A stretch of 64,000 nt of DNA from Mycolicibacterium fluoranthenivorans (GTDB taxonomy: Bacteria > Actinomycetota > Actinomycetes > Mycobacteriales > Mycobacteriaceae), in contig NZ_JAANOW010000002.1 of the NCBI RefSeq assembly GCF_011758805.1, positions 744,001-808,000 of the forward strand. Reading direction: 5' to 3'. Of this stretch, positions 36,462-44,329 are shown piece by piece (the first letter of the stretch is position 1; every line of letters starts with the position of its first letter). A model generated the notes under the pieces. That model had not been told where the DNA came from and ran no database searches. It saw nothing but the letters and a program-made list of their open reading frames with translations. The position numbers and the translations under genes are program-made.

Positions 36462-37540
36462 AGGTTCTCGTCGAGGCCGACGGTGGTTCGCGGGGCAACC
36501 CGGGACCCGCGGGCTACGGTGTGGTCGTCTTCAGCGCGGACCATTCCGCGGTGCTGGCCGAACGCCGCGAATCGATTGGCATGGCGACCAACAATGTCGC
36601 CGAATATCGGGGTCTGATCGCAGGTTTGACGGCGGCAGCCGAGGTCGGCGCCACCGAGGTGGCGGTGTCGATGGACTCCAAACTGGTGGTGGAACAGATG
36701 TCGGGCCGCTGGCGCGTCAAGCATCCCGACCTGCTGGAGCTGCACCGCGAAGCCACCCAGGCGGCCCGCCAGTTCGACGCGGTGAGCTACGAGTGGATTC
36801 CGCGGGACCGCAATTCCCACGCCGACCGGCTGGCCAACGAGGCGATGGACGCCGCGCAGGACGACCCGGCGGACACACCCGCCGGGGCGAGCTCGGGACC
36901 CGGCTGGACCGGTGCGCGCGGCGAGCCCACCCGGCTGATGCTGTTGCGGCACGGCCAGACCGAACTGTCGGTGGACCGGCGGTACTCGGGTCGCGGGAAT
37001 CCGCCGTTGACCGAACTGGGTCGCGCCCAGGCCGATGCGGCGGCGCGTTACCTGGGGGAGCAGGGCGGGGTGTCCGCCGTCATCTCCTCACCCCTGCAGC
37101 GGGCCCATGAGACCGCGGCGGCCGCGGCGAAGGCGTTGGGTCTGGACGTCACCGTCGACGACGACCTCATCGAAACCGATTTCGGGGCCTGGGAGGGGTT
37201 GACGTTCGGCGAAGCGGTGCAACGGGATCCGGAGCTGCACGGTCGGTGGCTGCGCGACACCAGCATCACACCCCCGGACGGGGAGAGTTTCGACGCCGTC
37301 GCGCGCCGGGTGCGCCGGGCGCGTGACCGGATCGTCGCCGAGCACGGCGGGTCCACGGTGCTCGTGGTGTCGCATGTGACGCCGATCAAAACGCTTCTGC
37401 GCCTTGCCTTGGACGGCAGCGCCGGCATTCTGTACCGGCTGCATCTGGACCTCGCCTCGCTGAGCATCGCGGAGTTCTACCCCGACGGGCTGGCCTCGGT
37501 GCGGCTGGTCAACCAGACGGCGTACCTGCCGACCATCTGA
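36458..37540 (+). CDS. Bifunctional RNase H / CobC-type acid phosphatase (Rv2228c-like)
   Basis: 360 aa in two domains. Residues 1-135 are an RNase HI fold (D8 in VEADGGSRGNPGPAGYG, a NNVAEYRGL glutamate, SMDSKLVVEQM aspartate and the late RNSHADRLAN aspartate). Residues about 160-360 are a histidine phosphatase (LLRHGQTE), like alpha-ribazole phosphatase. The M. tuberculosis homolog shows RNase H and acid phosphatase/CobC activity. GTG 36458 overlaps the zinc-ribbon stop (GTGA). The linker (about 135-155) is Ala/Pro/Gly-rich. Confidence 0.94.
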   Translation: MKVLVEADGGSRGNPGPAGYGVVVFSADHSAVLAERRESIGMATNNVAEYRGLIAGLTAAAEVGATEVAVSMDSKLVVEQMSGRWRVKHPDLLELHREATQAARQFDAVSYEWIPRDRNSHADRLANEAMDAAQDDPADTPAGASSGPGWTGARGEPTRLMLLRHGQTELSVDRRYSGRGNPPLTELGRAQADAAARYLGEQGGVSAVISSPLQRAHETAAAAAKALGLDVTVDDDLIETDFGAWEGLTFGEAVQRDPELHGRWLRDTSITPPDGESFDAVARRVRRARDRIVAEHGGSTVLVVSHVTPIKTLLRLALDGSAGILYRLHLDLASLSIAEFYPDGLASVRLVNQTAYLPTI

Positions 37541-37557
37541 TCCCGCGGTAGCGCCGC

Positions 37558-38148
37558 TCAGTGGTGGTGGCGGCGGTAGTGCCGGGCTGCCCGAGCCCGA
37601 TTGGCACAGATGTTCTGGGTGCAGTATCTCCTGCGGGCATCCTGCGCCAGAAAAAGCATGCTGCACGTCGGGTTCGCGCACCGCCGCAAGCGGTGTGGCG
37701 TGGGTCCGGCGAGAATCTCGATCAGACTCTCGGCGACCGCCGCCAACGCCAGTTGGTGGGGTTCGTCGGGTGTGACGAGCGTGGTCTCGGACGCCCATCC
37801 GCTGTCGGTCCGCACAAGCTTGCGCGTCGACGCCACGCCGCCTGCGGCCACGTTCACCCGGTCGATACTGGTCTGCCTGGGTGCGGTGCCGCCGACGTGA
37901 GCGTCGAGAATGTCCCGAACCGCTTGGCGCAGTTCGGTGGTCGCCGAAAGCGACGGTATTCCGGTGCCCTCGGGGAGTCGATCACGTTGAAGGTCCCACC
38001 AGCGGCGGCAGGTCGCCTCATCGGCAAGCAGATCCGTGGTGGGGTCGGTCGCGGTGATGAGCGTGTCGGCGAGGTCCACCGCGAGGGGCTCATCGGCCAC
38101 GGGGAACCCAAGTGCCTGCGCGCTGTCCAGCCTCGACGGTTCCCTCAC
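37558..38148 (-). CDS. CGNR zinc-finger (ABATE domain) transcriptional regulator-like protein
   Basis: 196 aa. An N-terminal ABATE-type ligand domain is followed by a C-terminal zinc finger from about residue 155: CANPTCSMLFLAQDARRRYC, then CANRARAARHYRR in place of the consensus CGNR. Such proteins are predicted DNA-binding regulators. GTG 38148 is preceded by AGCAAG. Divergent from the maleylpyruvate-isomerase-like gene, with four CGTTAG-type hexamers and a 26-bp palindrome between them that it may bind. Confidence 0.88.
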   Translation of the reverse strand: MREPSRLDSAQALGFPVADEPLAVDLADTLITATDPTTDLLADEATCRRWWDLQRDRLPEGTGIPSLSATTELRQAVRDILDAHVGGTAPRQTSIDRVNVAAGGVASTRKLVRTDSGWASETTLVTPDEPHQLALAAVAESLIEILAGPTPHRLRRCANPTCSMLFLAQDARRRYCTQNICANRARAARHYRRHHH

Positions 38149-38190
38149 CTTGCTAACGATATCTCAGCATTGACACCGTTAGGGCGATGC

Positions 38191-38226
38191 GTTAGAAACT
38201 AACGGTAATCAAATCTGATTACCGTT
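38191..38226. promoter_or_regulatory. Tandem palindromic operators in the CGNR/MPI-like divergent region
   Basis: CGTTAG or its complement CTAACG occurs at 38153, 38177, 38190 and 38199; the last two form the palindrome GTTAGAAACTAAC (38191-38203). It overlaps a second palindrome, AACGGTAATCA (38201-38211) with TGATTACCGTT (38216-38226), 11-bp arms around 4 bp. TTGACA at 38170-38175 is a candidate -35 element. AAGGAG and ATG 38242 follow. Confidence 0.75.
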
Positions 38227-38241
38227 ATAAAGGAGATGTAG

Positions 38242-38811
38242 ATGGGCTCGATCGAATTGCTGGAACAGGCCGACCGGCGTCTGGTGACGTTGGTTTCGGG
38301 GCTCGGCCCCGCCGACTGGGATGGGCCCAGCCCCTGCGCCGACTGGAATGTGCGGTCATTGGTCAGCCATACGGTCGCCTCGATCGACGCCTTCTCCGCG
38401 GCGGTGGATGGCCAAGGTGGTCCGACGGAGGAGGAGCTCTTCAGTGGGATCGACATCCTGGGCCCCGACCCGCTGGATGTGGTGGAGCGGGCCGTCGAGC
38501 GCTCGCACCGGGCGTGGGCTTCGATCGTGGACTGGGAGCAGCCGGTCGGCACCGTTCTGGGGTCGATGGCCGCCGAACAGGCCATCGGGATCATCACCTA
38601 CTCGACTCTGATCCACAGTTGGGATCTGGCCGGCGCCGTCGGCGCGACGGTCGAGTTCACCGCACCCGAGGCCACGTTGGCAGAAGCCGTTGGATCGCAG
38701 CTGGTCCCGGCCCTGCGGCCGAACGGCCTCTTCGGTGCCGAGGTGGAGGTTGGGGCCAGCGCGACGCCGACCGAGAGGCTCGTCGCGCTGGCCGGGCGGA
38801 ACCCGCTCTGA
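38242..38811 (+). CDS. TIGR03086/maleylpyruvate isomerase N-terminal family (DinB-like) protein
   Basis: 189 aa. DinB-like four-helix fold with GPSPCADWNVRSLVSHTVA and a later HSWDLA, which supply the histidines that bind metal in mycothiol-dependent enzymes. Members are probable mycothiol-dependent transferases or detoxification proteins; the substrate is unknown. ATG 38242 has AAGGAG 7 nt upstream. Controlled from the palindromic region shared with the CGNR regulator. Confidence 0.88.
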   Translation: MGSIELLEQADRRLVTLVSGLGPADWDGPSPCADWNVRSLVSHTVASIDAFSAAVDGQGGPTEEELFSGIDILGPDPLDVVERAVERSHRAWASIVDWEQPVGTVLGSMAAEQAIGIITYSTLIHSWDLAGAVGATVEFTAPEATLAEAVGSQLVPALRPNGLFGAEVEVGASATPTERLVALAGRNPL

Positions 38812-38824
38812 ATTCAGCGCTGGA

Positions 38825-39955
38825 TCAGGTGGACAGGGCCGACGGGTCCTGCGCCATGATCGCCTCCACGTCGGATCGAAGGGCGTCGAGCGCCCGTCGC
38901 GCCTGATCGTCGTAGTCGCGGGCGGAGTCGTCGAGCACGCACACCGTGCCGACGACCTCGCCGGCGGCGTTCCGTACCGGTAAGCCCAGGTAGTTGGTCA
39001 GGCCGAACTCGACTTCATCCTCGTTGCCGGCGAATACCTGATCGTCGCGGGAGTCGCTGATGAACACCGCCTCGCCACTGTCGACGACATGTTCGCAGTA
39101 CAGCGGGACCGCCTCCGGGGTGAGCGCGGCTTTCTGCCCGGCGGCTCCGACGGGGTAGTGCGCTGCTCCCTGTCCGGCCGTTGCGGCCACCACCATCGAG
39201 CCGGGGTCGGAACGCATGACAAGGCAGGACTTGACCCCGAGGGTCTCGGCCAGATCGGCCATGCGAGACGTCACAGACGACAGTGCCGGGGTCGCGTTCG
39301 CGGGGGGTGTGGTAGCCAGGGTGCGGTCGAGGGCATCCAGGACCTCGCGAGGGTCGGTTCGCTTGGCGTAGTTGGGGTGAACATCGATCCAGCGCAGCAA
39401 GCGGTCCTCGTCGACGAGTGCGACGGTCGGCATCGGCAATCCGAGGCCACCGTCGGCATTGGTCTCGCGGAGGTCGAGTCCTAAGGACAGTTGGGCCGCA
39501 TGGGCTTCGGCGCTGGGCTGGGTGAGAATCCCGAATGCGGCGGCAAGTTGATTGCCCGGGTCCGATACGACCGTGAAGCTCAGCTCGTTGATGTCGCGGC
39601 TGGACATCGAACCATCCGGTGTCTGTGGACTGACGGCGATGAGGCGCACGCCCCGGGCCCGCAGTGCCGGCACCAGATCCTTTTCGTACGTCCGCAGTGC
39701 CATATTGCAGTAGGGGCACCACGCCCCGCGGTAGAAGACGATGACGGCGGGGGTGCCGGCCAACAAGGCGTCGGATGTCACCTGCCTGCCGTCGACATCC
39801 AATAGCGAGACCGTGGGGACTCGAAAACCCGGCGCTGCCACCGATGTCGGTGTGCCCGAGGCCTCCAAGGCGAGCTGTTCTGTCACGAAGACCTGGAGAA
39901 GTGCGGCGGTCTCGTCGGATGCCGTCTCTGCCTCTGGTTGTTCCGCTGGGGTCAT
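38825..39955 (-). CDS. Peroxiredoxin-like domain fused to a GAF domain
   Basis: 376 aa. Residues about 42-212 are an AhpC/TSA thioredoxin fold with GAWCPYCNMAL (Cys80 and Cys83, the PRX-like CxxC type). Residues about 225-368 form a GAF domain (LCVMRSDPGSM region through YLGLPVRNAAGEVVGTVCVLD). The protein joins a thiol peroxidase/reductase to a sensor-type domain that contains Cys residues (KSCLVM, LYCEHV). It may couple peroxide removal to redox or ligand sensing. ATG 39955 is preceded by GAAAGG. The upstream region holds TGTACTGCTGAGTACA (40003-40018). A second thiol peroxidase gene lies 92 bp upstream on the same strand. Confidence 0.85.
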   Translation of the reverse strand: MTPAEQPEAETASDETAALLQVFVTEQLALEASGTPTSVAAPGFRVPTVSLLDVDGRQVTSDALLAGTPAVIVFYRGAWCPYCNMALRTYEKDLVPALRARGVRLIAVSPQTPDGSMSSRDINELSFTVVSDPGNQLAAAFGILTQPSAEAHAAQLSLGLDLRETNADGGLGLPMPTVALVDEDRLLRWIDVHPNYAKRTDPREVLDALDRTLATTPPANATPALSSVTSRMADLAETLGVKSCLVMRSDPGSMVVAATAGQGAAHYPVGAAGQKAALTPEAVPLYCEHVVDSGEAVFISDSRDDQVFAGNEDEVEFGLTNYLGLPVRNAAGEVVGTVCVLDDSARDYDDQARRALDALRSDVEAIMAQDPSALST

Positions 39956-40002
39956 GGTGTGCCTTTCTGGCTCGGTGGTGCTGACGTGTTGTCGATCAAT
40001 GT

Positions 40003-40018
40003 TGTACTGCTGAGTACA
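40003..40018. promoter_or_regulatory. Palindrome upstream of the peroxiredoxin-GAF gene
   Basis: TGTACT-GCTG-AGTACA, 6-bp arms. TGTACT recurs at 40646-40651 and TGTACG at 40664-40669 in the region between the second peroxiredoxin and the tetR gene, so one regulator may act at both places. Confidence 0.5.
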
Positions 40019-40047
40019 TTCTGGATAATTGCATGTTCAGGCGGCGA

Positions 40048-40599
40048 TCACGGGGCTGGGCGGCCGCCTGCGACCGCTTCTGCGGCGGCGACGACATCGG
40101 CGATGTTCGGAATGTCGGCGGCGGTCACGCTGCGGTGTGCATAGGCCACCCGTCCGGTGCTGTCCAGGACGAACGTTCCTCGTCCTTGCAGGAACCTCGA
40201 ACTCATGCCCATGCGGCTGCCTGACTGCAGGGCGCGTAACACCTTCATCGGGGAGAACGCCAGGTACCGAGCGGGTGAGAACCGTCCGACGTCGGCGGCA
40301 ATCTCCAGCGCACGATGCTGGTCGCTGACGCAGCGGAATGGAATCCCACGCTCACTGCATGAGTCGTCAACTTCCGCGACGCTTTCCCGGTAGACAAGGA
40401 CGACGGTCGCGTTGATCGCCGCCAATCTGTCACTCACCGCGACGAGGTCGCGGGCCGCCTGTTGGCAGAATGGGCACCACATTCGATGGAATCCGACGAT
40501 GACCGGTCCTTTGCTCAACAGCTGTGAGATGGAGACCGGACCGTGTGATGTCTCGACTTCGACCCCGACCGGGAACTTTGCACCGACGGCAACTGACAT
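40048..40599 (-). CDS. AhpC/TSA family thiol peroxidase-like protein
   Basis: 183 aa. Thioredoxin fold with RMWCPFCQQAARDL (Cys42, Cys45) matching the type found in the downstream GAF fusion, though the two proteins are not close copies. C-terminal RGTFVLDSTGRVAYAHRS is typical. ATG 40599 (MSVAVGAKF) begins the conserved domain; an in-frame extension to 40662 is not conserved. Divergent from tetR at 40795. Confidence 0.87.
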   Translation of the reverse strand: MSVAVGAKFPVGVEVETSHGPVSISQLLSKGPVIVGFHRMWCPFCQQAARDLVAVSDRLAAINATVVLVYRESVAEVDDSCSERGIPFRCVSDQHRALEIAADVGRFSPARYLAFSPMKVLRALQSGSRMGMSSRFLQGRGTFVLDSTGRVAYAHRSVTAADIPNIADVVAAAEAVAGGRPAP

Positions 40600-40794
40600 G
40601 GCACTCGTTTCGATGATGCAGGGAGTGCGGCTCCCTGAGGCTGACTGTACTGTCCGGTTCATTTGTACGTGACCTGATCGGTGCGCGTCCGGCGATTCGG
40701 CGGCCGTGCCCGCAGTGTCACTGTTTCGTCATCGCTCTGCCGGTACGCGTCGACTCCTCACCTCGCGCCGGCGACGGCGCGATATCTTCATTCG

Positions 40795-41427
40795 GTGTCG
40801 AGCACGAGCGAGCCGGGGCGGTCAGCGCTGCCGGCCACCGAGCGAGGACGTCGCAGCCGCGCGGCGATCGTCGACGCGGCCGCGACGGCAATGTACGAGA
40901 AGGGCGTCGCCGCAACGAGCCTTGACGATGTGCTGGCATCCGCCGGCTGCGGTAAGTCCCAGCTGTACCACTACTTCACCGACAAGGCGGATCTGGTTCG
41001 CGCGGTGATCGGCCGGCAGTTGGAACTGATACTGGATGCGCAGCCGGAGATTCACCGAGTGGACTCGTGGGCCGGATTGCAGCGGTGGGTCGATCAGATC
41101 GTCGAGACGCACCGGGCTCCGGGCGGTCCGTTCGCCTGCCCGCTGGGATCGATGGCTGCCGAGCTCAAGGGTGATGACGCCTACGCCGACAGCCTCGCCG
41201 GCGCGTTCGATCGCTGGGAATCGTTGTTGGCAGCAGGGCTGCGCAGGATGTCCGACCGAGGGCAGTTGCGCCCCGATGCCGATGTCGAGAGCCTGAGCCG
41301 GTCAATTCTGGCGACATTGCAGGGCGCGGTGATGCTGGCGCGCGTCCACGGCGACACGCGCATCCTCGGTGAGGCGATGAAGAACGCACTGGCCGCGATA
41401 CGGGTCCGCGAGGCACGGCCTACCTGA
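40795..41427 (+). CDS. TetR/AcrR family transcriptional regulator
   Basis: 210 aa. The N-terminal HTH (about residues 12-60) contains TSLDDVLASAGCGKSQLYHYF; the C-terminal domain includes FACPLGSMAAEL, a feature of the YcnC/TetR_C_16-like class. GTG 40795 is 6 nt after TATCTT (40783-40788), suggesting a leaderless transcript. It is divergent from the two thiol peroxidase genes and probably regulates them. Confidence 0.9.
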   Translation: MSSTSEPGRSALPATERGRRSRAAIVDAAATAMYEKGVAATSLDDVLASAGCGKSQLYHYFTDKADLVRAVIGRQLELILDAQPEIHRVDSWAGLQRWVDQIVETHRAPGGPFACPLGSMAAELKGDDAYADSLAGAFDRWESLLAAGLRRMSDRGQLRPDADVESLSRSILATLQGAVMLARVHGDTRILGEAMKNALAAIRVREARPT

Positions 41428-41428
41428 A

Positions 41429-41995
41429 CTAGCTATGCAGGTGCATCCGCTCGCCGTGCACATCGAAGATCATGATCGCCTCGACGGGGCCGTCGACGGT
41501 GCCGAACCAGTGCGGCGTCCACGTCGAAAACTCCACGGCCTCACCGGGTTCGATGGTGAAATCCCGTTCGCCGAGGATCAGCCGGAGCTTGCCGGACAAC
41601 ACGTACATCCAGTCCTGGCCCTCGTGCACGGGGAACTCGGCGGGCGGCTTGTTGCGTCTGGCGCTGACCCGCACCTTGTACGTGTGCCGACCGCCGGTGG
41701 GGCCGTTGCGGGTCAACGGCCAGTAGGTGACGCCGTGGCGGGTATGTGAGCTGCCGCGGACGCGGGGGTCCTCGGACTCGGGTTCGCGCAGCAGCTCGTC
41801 GGTGCTGACCGCCAGCGCCGAGGCCAGCCGGGGCAGGTGATCGAGCGCCAGCCGGCGCTTGCCGGACTCCAGCCGGCTGAGTGTCGACACATCGATGGCG
41901 GCGCGAGTGGCGACGTCCTGCAGGGTCAGCCCCTGCTGGGTGCGCAGATCCCGCAGCCGTTTGCGGACGGTGTCGTCCACAGACTTTGCCTGCAT
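41429..41995 (-). CDS. XRE family regulator with C-terminal cupin domain
   Basis: 188 aa. Residues about 8-65 are an XRE helix-turn-helix (LTLQDVATRAAIDVSTLSRLESGKR); residues about 110-185 are a cupin sensor (VHEGQDWMYVLSGKLRLILG; EPGEAVEF; HWFGTVDG). This architecture senses small molecules or metals. ATG 41995 is 46 bp from the divergent flavoprotein-methyltransferase gene, which it likely controls. Converges on tetR with one base between stops. Confidence 0.92.
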   Translation of the reverse strand: MQAKSVDDTVRKRLRDLRTQQGLTLQDVATRAAIDVSTLSRLESGKRRLALDHLPRLASALAVSTDELLREPESEDPRVRGSSHTRHGVTYWPLTRNGPTGGRHTYKVRVSARRNKPPAEFPVHEGQDWMYVLSGKLRLILGERDFTIEPGEAVEFSTWTPHWFGTVDGPVEAIMIFDVHGERMHLHS

Positions 41996-42041
41996 GGCAA
42001 ATCAGCTTGGCATCGATGCGGGGTGTCGGCAAGCTCGAAGC

Positions 42042-43592
42042 ATGGACACCACATGGGATTGCATCATCGTCGGCGGCGGAGCCGCGGGACTGAGCGCCGG
42101 GCTGGTCCTGGGCCGCGCCCGTCGTCGCACCCTGCTGCTGGACGCCGGCGCACAGAGCAACCGCGCGGCACACGGGATCGGTGGGCTGCTCGGACACGAT
42201 GGCCGCCCGCCCGCGCAGCTCTATGAGATCGGACGCACCGAACTCGGCGCGTACCCCAGCGTCGAGGTGCGGTCGGCGACGGTGGTGACCGCGGTCCGCG
42301 ACGGCGCGGACTTCGTGCTGACCACCGCCGACGGCAGCCGCATTCGGGCGCGTCGGGTACTGCTGGCCGCCGGCATGCACTACGAGATGCCGGAGATCCC
42401 CGGCATGGCGGAACTGTGGGGCCGGTCGGTGTTCCACTGCCCGTTCTGTCACGGCTGGGAGGCGCGCGATCAACCGCTGGCCGTGCTCGCGCAGGGGGAC
42501 CGCGCCGTGCACGTCGCGCTGCTGCTGCGCGGGTGGACCGAGGACATCGTCGTGCTGTCCGACGGGCCCGCCGGACTCGATACCGGTCAGCTCGACCTGC
42601 TGGCAGGTGCCGGGATCAAGGTGGACGAGCGACCGATCGCGCAATTGCATTCCGAAGAAGGTGAATTGGCCGCCGTGGTGTTCGCCGACGGTGGCCGGTT
42701 GCCGCGCCGGGGACTGCTCGCCTCGGTCGGCCTGCGCCAACGCGGCGATCTGGTGGCGCAGCTCGGGCTCGCCCTGGCGCCGCCCTCGCCGGTGGCCGTC
42801 GACGCGGTCGCCGTCGATCCGATGCAACGGACCTCGGTGCCCGGTGTGTTCGCGGCCGGCGACCTGTGTCCCGGCATGCCTCAGGTGTCCGCGGCGGTGG
42901 CGTCCGGATCGATGGCGGGGGCCGCGGTGATGCAGAGCCTGATGACCGACGATGTCGGTCTGCCCGGTACGCCGTGGCCGGTGTTCCCCTCGACCGCGCA
43001 GCGGCACTGGGACCGGCATTACGGGGAACGCGAACGGGTCTGGAGCGGTCGGGTGAACAAGCACCTGGCCGATATCGCCGGCGCGCTGCCACCGGGGCGC
43101 GCCCTGGATCTGGGCTGCGGTGAGGGCGGTGACGCGATCTGGTTGGCCCGCAACGGCTGGCAGGTGGTGGCCACCGACATCTCCGGTGTGGCGCTGGACC
43201 GGGCCGCCAAGGACGCCGGTGAACTGTTGGAGCGCATCGACTTTCAGCGTCATGATCTGACCGAGACCTTTCCGGCCGGTGAGTTCGACCTGGTGTCGGC
43301 ACAGTTCCTGCATTCGACGGTGCCGCTGGACCGCACTGCGGTGCTGCGCCGGGCGGCCGCTGCCGTCGCTCCGGGCGGGCGGTTGGTGATCGTCGATCAC
43401 GGGGCCGCACCGCCGTGGTCCAAGCACAAGGACTATCCGTTCCCCAGTGTCGAGGAGGTGCTGGCCGCGCTCGACCTCGGCCACGGCTGGGATCGGCTGC
43501 GGGCCGAACCCGTCGAGCGGGAGGCGACGGGTCCAGACGGGGAGCACGGTCACCTGGTCGACAACGTGATGGTGTTGCGGCGCCGGTCGTAG
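42042..43592 (+). CDS. Flavoprotein (thioredoxin reductase-like) fused to class I methyltransferase
   Basis: 516 aa. Residues 1-300 resemble a thioredoxin-reductase-type NAD(P)/FAD oxidoreductase: FAD motif GGGAAG (11-16), redox pair CPFC (133-136) and the second FAD motif VFAAGDL (269-275). The usual NADPH GxGxxA motif in the middle is weak. Residues about 318-516 are a TehB-like SAM methyltransferase with DLGCGEGG (356-363) and FDLVSAQFLHS. A reduce-then-methylate function on a metalloid, thiol or xenobiotic is an inference. ATG 42042 lacks a strong SD. Divergent from the XRE-cupin regulator. Confidence 0.9.
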   Translation: MDTTWDCIIVGGGAAGLSAGLVLGRARRRTLLLDAGAQSNRAAHGIGGLLGHDGRPPAQLYEIGRTELGAYPSVEVRSATVVTAVRDGADFVLTTADGSRIRARRVLLAAGMHYEMPEIPGMAELWGRSVFHCPFCHGWEARDQPLAVLAQGDRAVHVALLLRGWTEDIVVLSDGPAGLDTGQLDLLAGAGIKVDERPIAQLHSEEGELAAVVFADGGRLPRRGLLASVGLRQRGDLVAQLGLALAPPSPVAVDAVAVDPMQRTSVPGVFAAGDLCPGMPQVSAAVASGSMAGAAVMQSLMTDDVGLPGTPWPVFPSTAQRHWDRHYGERERVWSGRVNKHLADIAGALPPGRALDLGCGEGGDAIWLARNGWQVVATDISGVALDRAAKDAGELLERIDFQRHDLTETFPAGEFDLVSAQFLHSTVPLDRTAVLRRAAAAVAPGGRLVIVDHGAAPPWSKHKDYPFPSVEEVLAALDLGHGWDRLRAEPVEREATGPDGEHGHLVDNVMVLRRRS

Positions 43593-43604
43593 ATACCCTC
43601 AGGC

Positions 43605-44300
43605 GTGTTCGTCGAACTGTTTCGTGCCCTCGACCTGGCGGGTGTCTTCACCAACGCGATCCTCGGCGGCATGGTGGCCCGCGACAAGCGTTTGGACCCC
43701 GTGGGTTTCGCGGCGCTCGCGTTGCTGTCCGGGCTCGGCGGCGGCATCATCCGCGACACACTGCTGCAGCACGGGCCGCCGGTGGCGCTCACCGATTCGC
43801 TCTACGCGCTGACGGCCATCGCGGGGGCGGCGGTCGCCTTCGTCCTGCCGGTGCGCGGGCGGCTGTGGAACGTCTCGTTCCCGCTGATCGACGCGCTGGC
43901 GCTGGGCTGCTGGGCGACGGTCGGCGCGCAGAAGACGTTGTCGCTGGGCCTGGGTTGGCTGCCGGCCCTGCTGCTCGGCACCATCACCGCGGTCGGCGGA
44001 GGTGCGCTGCGGGACCTGTTCGTCCAGCGGATCCCGCAGATCTTCGGTGGCAACACCTTGTACGCCAGCTGTGCCGTGGTGGCGAGCGCGGTGGTCATCG
44101 GCTTCTGGTACGCCGGGCTGTCGACCGCCGGAGCGCTGGTGGGCACCGCGGTGGGTGCCTTGATGTGCCTGCTGGCGCGGTGGCGTGGCTGGCAGCTCGG
44201 CCAGGGATTGGCCTGGGACTACGCGGTGGCACGGCGCCCCGGACAGCGGTTGCCCAGGGTGTCGGTGCGGATCGCGCGTGAGCGCGGGGACTTGTCATAG
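43605..44300 (+). CDS. TRIC family cation channel
   Basis: 231 aa, seven transmembrane segments in two repeated triplets: GVFTNAILGGMVARDKRLDPVG with GGGIIRDTLL, then LLLGTITAVGGGALRDLFVQRIP. This is the prokaryotic trimeric intracellular cation channel family (potassium-type). GTG 43605 sits 5 nt after TACCCT (43594-43599), a candidate leaderless promoter. It starts 12 bp after the flavoprotein gene, so readthrough is also possible. Confidence 0.92.
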   Translation: MFVELFRALDLAGVFTNAILGGMVARDKRLDPVGFAALALLSGLGGGIIRDTLLQHGPPVALTDSLYALTAIAGAAVAFVLPVRGRLWNVSFPLIDALALGCWATVGAQKTLSLGLGWLPALLLGTITAVGGGALRDLFVQRIPQIFGGNTLYASCAVVASAVVIGFWYAGLSTAGALVGTAVGALMCLLARWRGWQLGQGLAWDYAVARRPGQRLPRVSVRIARERGDLS

Positions 44301-44313
44301 GGTCGCAGTACCA

Positions 44314-44329
44314 TCGAACACATGTTCGA
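44314..44329. promoter_or_regulatory. LexA (SOS) box over the start codon of the HNH gene
   Basis: TCGAAC-ACAT-GTTCGA matches the mycobacterial SOS box TCGAAC-N4-GTTCGA at all twelve fixed positions. It covers the inferred transcription start and the ATG (44322-44324), so bound LexA would block RNA polymerase. Confidence 0.88.

Noticed and set aside
41541-43553. 670-codon minus-strand open frame opposite the flavoprotein-methyltransferase gene
   Set aside because: Low-complexity Arg/His/Gly-rich shadow frame overlapping two well-supported genes (XRE-cupin and the fusion).
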